Of a stretch of DNA of 64,000 bases, positions 51,849 through 59,608 are shown piece after piece (position 1 is the stretch's first letter; every line of letters starts with the position of its first letter). Origin of the DNA: an uncultured Sphingomonas sp. (lineage in GTDB: Bacteria > Pseudomonadota > Alphaproteobacteria > Sphingomonadales > Sphingomonadaceae); the NCBI RefSeq assembly GCF_934560975.1, contig NZ_CAKTFO010000016.1:1-64000 (forward strand), given 5' to 3'. The notes beneath the pieces were generated by a model that saw only the letters and a program-made list of their open reading frames with translations, was not told the DNA's origin and searched no databases. Both the position numbers and the translations under genes were made by a program.

Positions 51849-53987
51849 TCAGAAGCTGGTCCGCGCAGTGATGCGGAAATCGCGCCCGGCGAGCGGTGCG
51901 AAATCCTTCAGGAAGGACGCATGACGACGCGCGTTCACATCGAAGATGTTGTTGGCGGACAGCGCGAAGCTGACCGGCCGCTCGCTGCCCCACGGGCGGA
52001 CGTTCACCTCCGCATTGGTCATGGTGTAGCCGCTGGTGGGCGTTTCGAAACCGGATACCCGGTCCTGATCGTCCACCCACTCGACCTCGCCGCGGACATC
52101 GACCTTGGGCGTAGTCAGGCCGAGGCCGCCGAGCAGCCGCAGCGGCGGGATGCGGGGCGACGGGCCGACGCTCCTGATCTGCGCGTGGACATAGTCGGCC
52201 AAGCCATCCGCAACCAGCCTGGCCGCGCCGAACCGGGCCACGGTGACCGATCCCTGCACCTCGAACCCGTAATAACGCGCATCCGCCTGACGGATCTGGT
52301 AGACCGGCAAGCCGTCCTCGATCGCGCCCGTCTGGTCTTCATAGATGAAGTTGTTGAACCAGTTGTAATATGCCGAGGCTTCAAGGGTGTAATTCTCGCC
52401 CCGGCCGCGCAGCACGCCTTCCACGCCCCACGATTTCTCCTTGGCGAGATCGGGATTGCCGATCTCGAAGGCCTCGGTGCCGGCATGGGGGCCGTTGGCG
52501 AACAATTCCTCACCCGACGGTGCGCGCACCGAGCGGGAGGCATTGGCACCGATCCGCCATCCGTCGGTGATGGCGTAGGATGCGCCGGCGGACCCGGACA
52601 AGGCGTCGAACGTGCGCCGACCGGTGAAGAATTGCGACTGCTCTCCGTTCGGCTGCGCCTGGAGCCGTGCATGTTCGTAGCGGGCGCCGGCTTCCAGCTT
52701 GAGCGCGCCGTAATCCAGATGCTGCAGCGTGAACACGCCCAGTTGCTGCGTCTGGTTCTTGGGAAGGAAAGCCTCCTCCCCAACCACGTTGAAGTCGCGC
52801 GAGAAATATTGGACGCCGCTGGCCCCCTTCCACGCGCCATGGTCGGCCTGTACCAGCTCCAGGCGGCCTTCCATGCCCTTGTTGTAGAAAGCGGTGCCGA
52901 CCTCGCCATTTTCCTCCAGTTCGAAGTGGCGATAATTGGCATAGCCGAAGCGGGCGCGGATCGTCTGGAGCAGGTCGCCACCGGTCTGGATCTCGGCGCG
53001 CGCATCCACCCGGTTCTGCCTGAGGTCGAGCCGGGGGCCTTCCTGTTCCTGCCCCGGGCCCGTCGCATACCGCACCGGCACGCCGTAGAGGCTGTCATAA
53101 TGGCTGTAGGAGAGACCGAAATTGCCGGTTTCGGTGATCAATGCCGCGCCGACGCCCGCCGTCCACGTCTTGCTGGCCGAATTGGGCAGCGTGCCGCGCA
53201 GGCCGGCATTGGCGGCCAGGTCGATCCCATCGGCCTGCTGGTCCTCATCCTCCGTGCCGGCATTGGCCAGCGCGGTGGCGCGCGCCTGGCGCGAAAGGAC
53301 GTGGCCGCCAATGTCGAGATTGCCGGTCTTCTGGTAGCTGCCGTCGGCGTGGACGACCAGCTTGCTGCCGACCGGCGCATCCACCGCCCCGGCAATCGAG
53401 CGTTCGTTGGCGGCGCTGGCATAGGTGCCGATCGCATCCACATGGATTGGTTCGGTCGGCACGGCGCGGGGAATGCGCTTGTCGATGACGTTCACCACGC
53501 CGCCGATCGCGGACGAGCCGTACAACAAAGCCTCCGGCCCGCGCAGCACCTCGATCCGCTCCGCCAGCAGCGGGTTGATCACCACCGCATGGTCCACGCT
53601 GGTGTTGGACACGTCGATGGAGCCGATCCCGTCCGTCAGCACGCGAACCCGCTCACCCTGGAGGCCGCGCAGCACCGGGCGCGACGCATTGGGGCCGAAC
53701 GACGTCGCCGACACACCCGGCGTGCGCGCCAGCGTCTCGCCGATGGTCGGACGCAGCGCCTGCGTCAAAGCGCCGCCGCTGAGCACGGACACGCCGGACA
53801 ACAGGTCCTGACGATCGCGCTGGAACGGGGCGGTGACGATCACCTCCTCCGATGGCACCCGGTGATAATCCTGCCCGCCGGCGGGTGACGTATCGGCGGC
53901 AGGGCCGGCGGCGGTCTGCGCGGCCAATGGCGATGCGGCCAGCGCAACGGCCATCGCGCAGCCGGACAGAAGGAGACGATCACGCAT
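51849..53987 (-). CDS. TonB-dependent receptor, ZnuD-like (zinc)
   Basis: A 712-residue outer-membrane receptor. The signal MRDRLLLSGCAMAVALAASP is followed by a TonB-box-like EEVIVTAP and a plug domain (LARTPGVSATSFGPNASRPV, RGLQGERVRVLTDGIGSIDV, VLRGPEALLYGSSAIGGVVN). The 22-strand barrel ends NIFDVNARRHASFLKDFAPL with a terminal Phe. The pattern is closest to ZnuD zinc receptors. Two candidate Zur operators upstream support zinc regulation. The ATG at 53987 follows AGGGTGA; a GTG at 53996 is an alternative. Confidence 0.9.
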   Translation of the reverse strand: MRDRLLLSGCAMAVALAASPLAAQTAAGPAADTSPAGGQDYHRVPSEEVIVTAPFQRDRQDLLSGVSVLSGGALTQALRPTIGETLARTPGVSATSFGPNASRPVLRGLQGERVRVLTDGIGSIDVSNTSVDHAVVINPLLAERIEVLRGPEALLYGSSAIGGVVNVIDKRIPRAVPTEPIHVDAIGTYASAANERSIAGAVDAPVGSKLVVHADGSYQKTGNLDIGGHVLSRQARATALANAGTEDEDQQADGIDLAANAGLRGTLPNSASKTWTAGVGAALITETGNFGLSYSHYDSLYGVPVRYATGPGQEQEGPRLDLRQNRVDARAEIQTGGDLLQTIRARFGYANYRHFELEENGEVGTAFYNKGMEGRLELVQADHGAWKGASGVQYFSRDFNVVGEEAFLPKNQTQQLGVFTLQHLDYGALKLEAGARYEHARLQAQPNGEQSQFFTGRRTFDALSGSAGASYAITDGWRIGANASRSVRAPSGEELFANGPHAGTEAFEIGNPDLAKEKSWGVEGVLRGRGENYTLEASAYYNWFNNFIYEDQTGAIEDGLPVYQIRQADARYYGFEVQGSVTVARFGAARLVADGLADYVHAQIRSVGPSPRIPPLRLLGGLGLTTPKVDVRGEVEWVDDQDRVSGFETPTSGYTMTNAEVNVRPWGSERPVSFALSANNIFDVNARRHASFLKDFAPLAGRDFRITARTSF

Positions 53988-54004
53988 CGATATCACCCTG
54001 AACT

Positions 54005-54017
54005 GATATGTTATAAC
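54005..54017 (-). promoter_or_regulatory. Candidate Zur box upstream of the ZnuD-like receptor
   Basis: The minus strand reads GTTATAACATATC, containing the palindrome GTTATAAC, 18 bases upstream of the receptor ATG. It resembles alphaproteobacterial Zur operators (GTTATAACATTAC-like). Location over the presumed promoter fits zinc-dependent repression. Confidence 0.6.
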
Positions 54018-54077
54018 GGATTGCTGGCAATCACGGCGGAGCCGCAGACGCGCTTCTTCTAGCGGGTGCCGCGTGAG

Positions 54078-54090
54078 GTTACAACATTAC
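54078..54090 (+). promoter_or_regulatory. Second candidate Zur half-site, inverted relative to the first
   Basis: GTTACAACATTAC matches the 54005-54017 motif at 11 of 13 positions but on the other strand, about 60 bases further from the receptor gene. Confidence 0.45.
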
Positions 54091-54111
54091 AAAAGGGCAA
54101 GGTTCGGAAAT

Positions 54112-54145
54112 CGATGCCACCGGCGAACCGTTGCGGGTGGCATCG
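54112..54145 (-). terminator. Hairpin terminator after the ATP-grasp/monooxygenase pair
   Basis: A perfect 10-base inverted repeat, CGATGCCACC (54112-54121) and GGTGGCATCG (54136-54145), lies 9 bases beyond the monooxygenase stop. On the minus strand it is followed by ATTTCC, a weak T-tract. Confidence 0.65.
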
Positions 54146-54154
54146 CCACCTCGA

Positions 54155-55171
54155 TCAGGCGGTACCCATCACCTGCGCGGCGAACCGCTCCATCTCCTCC
54201 GCCTGCGGGCTCATCTGAAGCAATAGCAGATGGAGCCCGGCCTCCTCATATTCCGCGATCCGCTCGCGTAGCTGCTCGGGCGTGCCGACCAGATTGGGGC
54301 GCAGGCCACGATTGGAGACGGAATATTCCTGGATCTTCAGTTCGCGTTCCAGCTGCGTACCCGACAGCCACTGGTCGAAATTGGCATAGCCGGCAGGCAG
54401 GTCGGTGACGGTGGTGATGCGGTCCAGCTCGCGCCTGGCCTCCGCCTCACTGTCGCGGACGATGGCATAGGCCGCCATGCCGAACTGCATGGGTGCGCCG
54501 CCCACAGCCTCCCGCCGCGCGCGCATGTCCGCAATCTTGGGAGCGATCGCCGCGACGGGATCGCCATGCATGACATAAGCGTCGCATTGCGTAGCGATCA
54601 TGGTCTTGGCCTTCTCGCTCTCGCCACCGGCATAAACTGTCGGCCGCTTGACCGGCTTGGGCGCGCAGATCGCCTCCTCGGTCCGGTAGAAATTGCCGGA
54701 AAAGCTGAACCGGTCATGGGTCCACAGGCCGTCCACCACCTTCAGCCATTCCTCGGTACGGGCATAGCGATCATCATGCTGGTCGAACTGCAGGCCATAT
54801 TGCCGCGCTTCGTCCGCCCACCAGGAGGAGACGACGTTGAGCGCCAGCCGCCCACCCGAAATACGGTCGATGTTGGCGGCAGCCTTGGCGAACAGGGCCG
54901 GGTGGTGGAAATTGGGCCGGACGGCCACCATCAGCTCGATCCGCTGGGTTACCGCCGCCAGCGCCGCCGCCGTCGACCAGGCGTCCAGCGCGGGCTGCTC
55001 CACCCCCTTGATGTCGTTGAGGTTGAGTTCCGCGATGAGCGACAGGTCGTAGCCCCATCGTTCGGCGTCCAGCGCCAGCTGCCTGGCATAGGCCCAGCTT
55101 GCCTCCATCCCTTCGTCGGGCACGTTGCGCAGCCATCCGCCAAACACCGGCATCCAGTAACCATAGCGCAT
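54155..55171 (-). CDS. LLM-class flavin-dependent monooxygenase
   Basis: A 338-residue luciferase-like FMNH2-dependent monooxygenase of the SsuD/SfnG branch. MRYGYWMPVFGGWLRNVPDE starts the TIM barrel. YDLSLIAELNLNDIKG, LMVAVRPNFHHPALFAKAAA, GRLALNVVSSWWADEARQYG and TVYAGGESEKAKTMIATQCD are conserved. SsuD/SfnG enzymes cleave C-S bonds of sulfonates or sulfones, but other LLM members oxidise heterocycles or peptides. It is coupled (ATGA) to the ATP-grasp gene upstream, and no reductase or sulfonate transporter is adjacent, so a sulfur role is unproven. The start at 55171 is set by the overlap. Confidence 0.9.
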   Translation of the reverse strand: MRYGYWMPVFGGWLRNVPDEGMEASWAYARQLALDAERWGYDLSLIAELNLNDIKGVEQPALDAWSTAAALAAVTQRIELMVAVRPNFHHPALFAKAAANIDRISGGRLALNVVSSWWADEARQYGLQFDQHDDRYARTEEWLKVVDGLWTHDRFSFSGNFYRTEEAICAPKPVKRPTVYAGGESEKAKTMIATQCDAYVMHGDPVAAIAPKIADMRARREAVGGAPMQFGMAAYAIVRDSEAEARRELDRITTVTDLPAGYANFDQWLSGTQLERELKIQEYSVSNRGLRPNLVGTPEQLRERIAEYEEAGLHLLLLQMSPQAEEMERFAAQVMGTA

Positions 55172-56079
55172 CAGCGCGTCTCCTCGATCCAGGCGATCAG
55201 GCGATCGACCAGTCGCGCGTGCGGGTCCCACCCCAGCACGTCTAGCGGCCGGGCGACGAAGTTGGACAAGGCATTGATGTCGTAGAAGCGGGCGACGCCG
55301 TCGCGATCGTCGACCATTACCTCCACACCGCCCAGATCAAGGCTGGCCGCGCGCGCGATCGCCTCGGCGGCATCGCGCAGTGCCCGGTCCGGCTCGACCG
55401 CGGTCATGGTGATGGTGCTTCCCGGCACCTGGCAGGCATCCGCCGGGCACAGGTCGAACGCGCCACCGCCTTCGACCTCGATCGCGTACAGAAAGCTGCG
55501 ATCGAGCGTTTCCATCCGGGTGACGGTGCCGTTGCGCGCGGGCACATAGTCCTGCACCAGCAGCACGCCGTCGATGCTGGTCGGCAGCGTGCCGTCGGCC
55601 ACCGCGGCCCGCAAGGCGTCGCGATCGTCGAACCGCACGATGCCCGCGCCCGCGCCGCCGATATTGGCCTTCACCACCAGCGGATAGCCGACCGATTCCG
55701 CCGCCGCCTCCACATCCGCCGCGCGATGGACCACGCGCGTTTTGGGAATGGCGAGCCCCAGCCGCGCCAGCAAGGACAGCTGCCGCGCCTTGGACGTATC
55801 CACCGCCAGCGCCGCCGTGCCGTTCAGCACGCGCGCGCCGGCCCCTTCCCATTGCGCGATCCGGGCGCTGCTCCAGAAGATCGGATGCTCGGCATCGCGC
55901 AGAAAGGCCGACATGGCGATGCGGTTGAGGATCAGCGGCGCGGGCGCGACCGTCTCCGCCGGATCGAATGCGCCGTGCGGCTGCAAGGTCGCGTAACCCA
56001 CGCCGCGCGCGTCCAGCGCGGCGAACAGCGGCATGAACCAGGCGGGATGTTCGTAGAGGATGGCGAGATCAGCGACCAT
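55171..56079 (-). CDS. RimK-like ATP-grasp ligase
   Basis: A 302-residue ATP-grasp protein. GYPLVVKANIGGAGAGIVRF carries the ATP-binding Lys and Gly-rich loop, VLLVQDYVPARNGTVTRMET the second ATP element, and DLGGVEVMVDDRDGVARFYD with INALSNF the metal-binding Asp/Glu/Asn triad. RimK-type enzymes ligate amino acids or peptides to a carboxyl group. The target is unknown; the coupled flavin monooxygenase suggests a two-step modification of a small molecule or peptide. The ATG at 56079 (MVADLAIL) is preferred over GTG at 56088. The 150 bases upstream hold no gene. Confidence 0.85.
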   Translation of the reverse strand: MVADLAILYEHPAWFMPLFAALDARGVGYATLQPHGAFDPAETVAPAPLILNRIAMSAFLRDAEHPIFWSSARIAQWEGAGARVLNGTAALAVDTSKARQLSLLARLGLAIPKTRVVHRAADVEAAAESVGYPLVVKANIGGAGAGIVRFDDRDALRAAVADGTLPTSIDGVLLVQDYVPARNGTVTRMETLDRSFLYAIEVEGGGAFDLCPADACQVPGSTITMTAVEPDRALRDAAEAIARAASLDLGGVEVMVDDRDGVARFYDINALSNFVARPLDVLGWDPHARLVDRLIAWIEETR

Positions 56080-56230
56080 ATGCTCCACCCGACAGCGGCA
56101 CCGGAAGGTCGGACATGAAAAGGCGGTACTCCGTTGAAAATGCTGGCGGACGCGGCGTGCGACGAACCCTGCTTAGCTGGCGCCGCGGGGCCGGAAAGGC
56201 AATCGGCCTTCGGATCGGACAAGCTGCGCT

Positions 56231-57175
56231 TTAGCCGCGATCGTGAGCAGGCGGCTTGCCATGCCCGGGCGACAGGTCCGGCGGATCATTCGGCCCGTCG
56301 CCCAGAAAGGAGATGATGCGCGCGGTGATGCGCGCGGGCTGCTCGATGTGGAGCCAGTGGCTTGCCCCCTCCACCACCTCCAGCCGGCCGTCGTCGCACA
56401 GTGCCAGCCCGGCCTCCGCGACATGCTGTTCCAGGAACATGTCGTTCCCCGCCCACAGGATCAGCGTCGGCGGGATCAGGCGCGCGGGCTGCTCGGTATG
56501 CGGCCGCTCGCGCAGGGCGCGGTAATAGTTCAGCATGGCGGTGATCGATCCCGGATGGCCCCAGGCTTCGGAATAATGGTCCAGGGCGCCGGGCTCGAAC
56601 GTGTCCACCTTGGCGCTGCCCTGCATCATCGCCTTCAGCCCGGCATGATCGAACGCGCCCAGCGCCGTTTCCGGAACCCAGGGCAGCTGGAAAAAAGCGA
56701 CATAGGTGCTGCGCAGCGCCTGCGTCGGATGGGCGATCGCCTGCTTGCCCCACACGTCCGGATGGGGCCCGTCCATCAGCACGACGCGGTTCAGCCGTGC
56801 GGGATGGCGCGCCGCCACCCACCAGCCGATCACCGCGCCCCAGTCATGCCCGACCAGGTGGACGCGGTCGGCGCCGAACGCCTCGGCCAGCGCGACCACG
56901 TCCCCCGCAAGGATGTCGATCGTATAGGCCGATACGTCCTGCGGCGCATCGCTCCGGTTGTAGCCGCGCATGTCGGGGACGACGACATGGTAGCCGGCCT
57001 CCGCAAGCGGCGTGATCTGGTGCCGCCACGACCACCAGAATTCGGGAAAACCGTGCAGCAGGATCAGCAGCGGCCTGCCGACCTCGCCCGCCTCCACGAC
57101 ATGGAGGTTGACGCCGTTCACGGTCCGCGTCGCCTCGCGCCAGCCATGTTGCAGCAGGGTATCGGACGTGGGCAC
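56231..57175 (-). CDS. Alpha/beta hydrolase, soluble epoxide hydrolase-like
   Basis: A 314-residue alpha/beta hydrolase. LLILLHGFPEFWWSWRHQIT holds the HGFPE oxyanion motif, and the nucleophile is Asp in LVGHDWGAVIGWWVAARHPA. VVPDMRGYNRSD is typical, and the His lies in EGASHWLHIEQPARI. GHDWG with HGFPE points to epoxide hydrolases or haloacetate dehalogenases. The start is GTG at 57175, behind AGGAGA with good spacing; upstream in-frame ATGs would add an unrelated 78-residue extension. It is divergent from the alcohol dehydrogenase gene. Confidence 0.9.
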   Translation of the reverse strand: MPTSDTLLQHGWREATRTVNGVNLHVVEAGEVGRPLLILLHGFPEFWWSWRHQITPLAEAGYHVVVPDMRGYNRSDAPQDVSAYTIDILAGDVVALAEAFGADRVHLVGHDWGAVIGWWVAARHPARLNRVVLMDGPHPDVWGKQAIAHPTQALRSTYVAFFQLPWVPETALGAFDHAGLKAMMQGSAKVDTFEPGALDHYSEAWGHPGSITAMLNYYRALRERPHTEQPARLIPPTLILWAGNDMFLEQHVAEAGLALCDDGRLEVVEGASHWLHIEQPARITARIISFLGDGPNDPPDLSPGHGKPPAHDRG

Positions 57176-57398
57176 GGTTATTCTCCTGGACGAAGCGACC
57201 GGGCGGCCAGTTGCGACCCGGAACAGGTCCATCCGGTGAGAGCGGGAACCCGCCAGGGCGGGCCATGTTCCGAGGGCGGACCTTGCCCCACGCGCGCTAT
57301 TTTCCGCCATTTCCTTGTGGGTAGCGGATAGACTCGGCCGGCACGGCGTTGTGGCATGGACGTCGCGTCTCGCGGCACCTGCGCAACGAGGAACACCC

Positions 57399-58505
57399 AT
57401 GACGATCAAGGCGATCGGCTATGCCGCCAACCATTCCTTCTCGCGTCTGAAGCCCCTCGCCTTCGAGCGGGACGAGCCGGGCGCGGGCGAGGTGCAGATC
57501 GACATCCTCTATTGCGGCGTGTGCCATTCGGACATTCACCAGGCCGAAAACGATTGGGGCAACACCGTCTATCCGTGCATGCCCGGGCATGAGATCGTCG
57601 GCCGGGTCGCGCGGGTCGGGGCCGGTGTCGCCCGGCATGGCGTCGGCGACCTGGTCGGGGTCGGCTGCATGATCGACAGCTGCCACCAATGCGCGCCGTG
57701 CAGGGCCGGCGACGAACAATATTGTGAAGGGCCCAACAGCTGGCTCGCCACGTATAACGGCCCGATGACGCCCAAGGCGAAGGCCAAGACGGGCGAGAAC
57801 CAATATGGCTGCGATAACACCTACGGCGGCTATTCCAACACCATCGTGGTGCGCGAGGATTTCGTGCTGAAGGTACCGGAAACGCTGCCGATCGAGGCGG
57901 CGGCGCCGATCCTCTGCGCCGGCGTCACCACCTACTCGCCGCTGAAGCATTGGGGCGTGAAGCCGGGCCACAAGGTCGGCATCGTCGGCTTGGGCGGGCT
58001 GGGCGACATGGCGGTCAAGCTGGCCAAGGCGATGGGTGCGGAGGTGACGGTGTTCACCACCACCAAGGAGAAGGTCGCCGAGGCCGAAAAGCTGGGCGCC
58101 ACCGGTGTGGCAGAGGGCGACAAGCAGGCCTATGCGGTGCTGGAAAAGCATTTCGACCTGATCCTTTCCACCATCCCGGAAAAGCACAAGGTCGACCCCT
58201 TCCTGCCGTTGCTCGCCCATGGCGCATCCTATGTGTCCGTCGGCGCGCTGGCGCAGATGCCGGGCTGGAATCATCAGGAACTCATCATGGGCCGCAACAC
58301 CATCGCCGGCTCGTTGATCGGGTCGATCGCCGAAACACAGGAGGTGCTCGACTTCTGCGCCGAACACGGCATCGCCCCCGACGTGCAGCTGATCCCGATC
58401 CAAGAGGTCAACGAGGCGTACAAGAAGGTGAAGTCCGGCGATGTGCGTTTCCGCTACGTGATCGACATGGCCAGCCTGAAGCCGGAGCTGGAGGACGCCG
58501 CTTAG
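57399..58505 (+). CDS. Zinc-dependent alcohol dehydrogenase (CAD/YahK type)
   Basis: A 368-residue medium-chain dehydrogenase. The catalytic zinc ligands are Cys in YCGVCHSDIH and His/Glu in MPGHEIVGRV. The structural zinc cluster is CHQCAPCRAGDEQYC, the Rossmann motif GIVGLGGLGDMAVKLAKAMG. It is close to YahK/cinnamyl-alcohol-type NADP-dependent enzymes reducing aldehydes. GAGGAA precedes the ATG at 57399. A stem-loop without a T-run (about 58546-58567) follows the gene. Confidence 0.93.
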   Translation: MTIKAIGYAANHSFSRLKPLAFERDEPGAGEVQIDILYCGVCHSDIHQAENDWGNTVYPCMPGHEIVGRVARVGAGVARHGVGDLVGVGCMIDSCHQCAPCRAGDEQYCEGPNSWLATYNGPMTPKAKAKTGENQYGCDNTYGGYSNTIVVREDFVLKVPETLPIEAAAPILCAGVTTYSPLKHWGVKPGHKVGIVGLGGLGDMAVKLAKAMGAEVTVFTTTKEKVAEAEKLGATGVAEGDKQAYAVLEKHFDLILSTIPEKHKVDPFLPLLAHGASYVSVGALAQMPGWNHQELIMGRNTIAGSLIGSIAETQEVLDFCAEHGIAPDVQLIPIQEVNEAYKKVKSGDVRFRYVIDMASLKPELEDAA

Positions 58506-58679
58506 CGGCGGACTTGATCCCTTGAAGGGCTGCTCGCTCATTAGCTGGCAGCCTCCGAGGGCTGCCACCGCCCGTAACTGTCGGGAGGGCCACACCTGTC
58601 GTGCAGGCCGCCATGCCGAGGCGGTCCGCCCCCCGTAACCCACTCGAACGTTCCAGCTTCTTCCATTGCGAGGCTTGCC

Positions 58680-59534
58680 ATGACACTTCCCGCCGATCCC
58701 GTCTGGTTCATCACCGGTTGTTCGACCGGCTTCGGCCATGAACTGGCCAAGCTCGTACTCGCCCGGGGCTGGCAGGCGGTGGTCACCGCGCGCTCCATCG
58801 ACCGCCTGCAGGATCTGGTCGGGTCGGCGGGCGATCGCGCGTTGGCGGTGGCGCTGGATGTCACGGACGCGGAGCAGATCACGGCGGCCGTATCGGCGGC
58901 AAAGGCGCGCTTCGGCCGGATCGACGTGCTCGTGAACAATGCCGGCTATGGCTATCAGTCCAGCATCGAGGAAGGCGAAGAGGCCGAGATCCGGGCGCAG
59001 TTCGACGCCAACGTCTTTGGCCTGTTCGCGATGACGCGCGCCGTGCTGCCGGTGATGCGCGCGCAGGGCGGCGGCGCCATCCTTAACGTCACCTCGATCG
59101 GCGGCATTACCGGCTTTGCGTCAAGCGGCTATTACAGCGCCACCAAACACGCGGTGGAAGGCTGGTCCTCGTCGCTCGCGTCCGAAGTGGAGCCGCTGGG
59201 GATCAGCGTCACCTGTGTCGAGCCTGGCCCGTTCCGCACCGACTGGGCCGGCCGCTCGCTGCGCCAGACCAAGAGCCGCATCGACGCTTATGCCAGCACC
59301 GCCGCCGCCCGCATGGAAACGACCAGCGGCTATAGCGGTCAGCAGCCCGGCGACCCGGTACGCGCCGGCAAGGCCATGATCGAGGCCGTGCTGCGCGACA
59401 CGCCGCCACGCCACCTGGTGCTCGGCAAATTTGCCTATGACACCGCCGTCTACATTTTCCGCAAGCGCCTGGCGGAAGTGGAGGCCGATCGCGACCTCGC
59501 ACTCGGCGCGGACTATCCGGACGCGGAGGGCTGA
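58680..59534 (+). CDS. SDR-family oxidoreductase
   Basis: A 284-residue short-chain dehydrogenase. WFITGCSTGFGHELAKLVLA has the TGxxxGxG motif, followed by VVTARSIDRL (Arg after beta-2, favouring NADP(H)), VLVNNAGYGYQSSIEEGEEA, a catalytic Ser in LNVTSIGGITGFASSGYYSA and the Tyr/Lys in YYSATKHAVEGWSS. The C-terminal 50 residues, VEADRDLALGADYPDAEG at the end, match the extended SDR group often annotated as oxidoreductase/retinol-dehydrogenase-like. The substrate is unknown. It lies 174 bases after the alcohol dehydrogenase and converges on the hybrid kinase. Confidence 0.91.
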   Translation: MTLPADPVWFITGCSTGFGHELAKLVLARGWQAVVTARSIDRLQDLVGSAGDRALAVALDVTDAEQITAAVSAAKARFGRIDVLVNNAGYGYQSSIEEGEEAEIRAQFDANVFGLFAMTRAVLPVMRAQGGGAILNVTSIGGITGFASSGYYSATKHAVEGWSSSLASEVEPLGISVTCVEPGPFRTDWAGRSLRQTKSRIDAYASTAAARMETTSGYSGQQPGDPVRAGKAMIEAVLRDTPPRHLVLGKFAYDTAVYIFRKRLAEVEADRDLALGADYPDAEG

Positions 59535-59608
59535 CCGGACAAGCGGGCCTCGCCCAAAGGCCCGCCATCCCGAATCCAGCGCCCGTCGCGCAGGGGGAGG
59601 CCCATTGC

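Noticed and set aside
56080..56230. A riboswitch upstream of the ATP-grasp gene.
   Set aside because: Several short inverted repeats occur, as expected at this GC content, but none matches a SAM, cobalamin or TPP consensus.
58546..58567. Rho-independent terminator after the alcohol dehydrogenase.
   Set aside because: The 8-bp TGGCAGCC/GGCTGCCA stem is real, but no T-run follows, so it was not called as a terminator.
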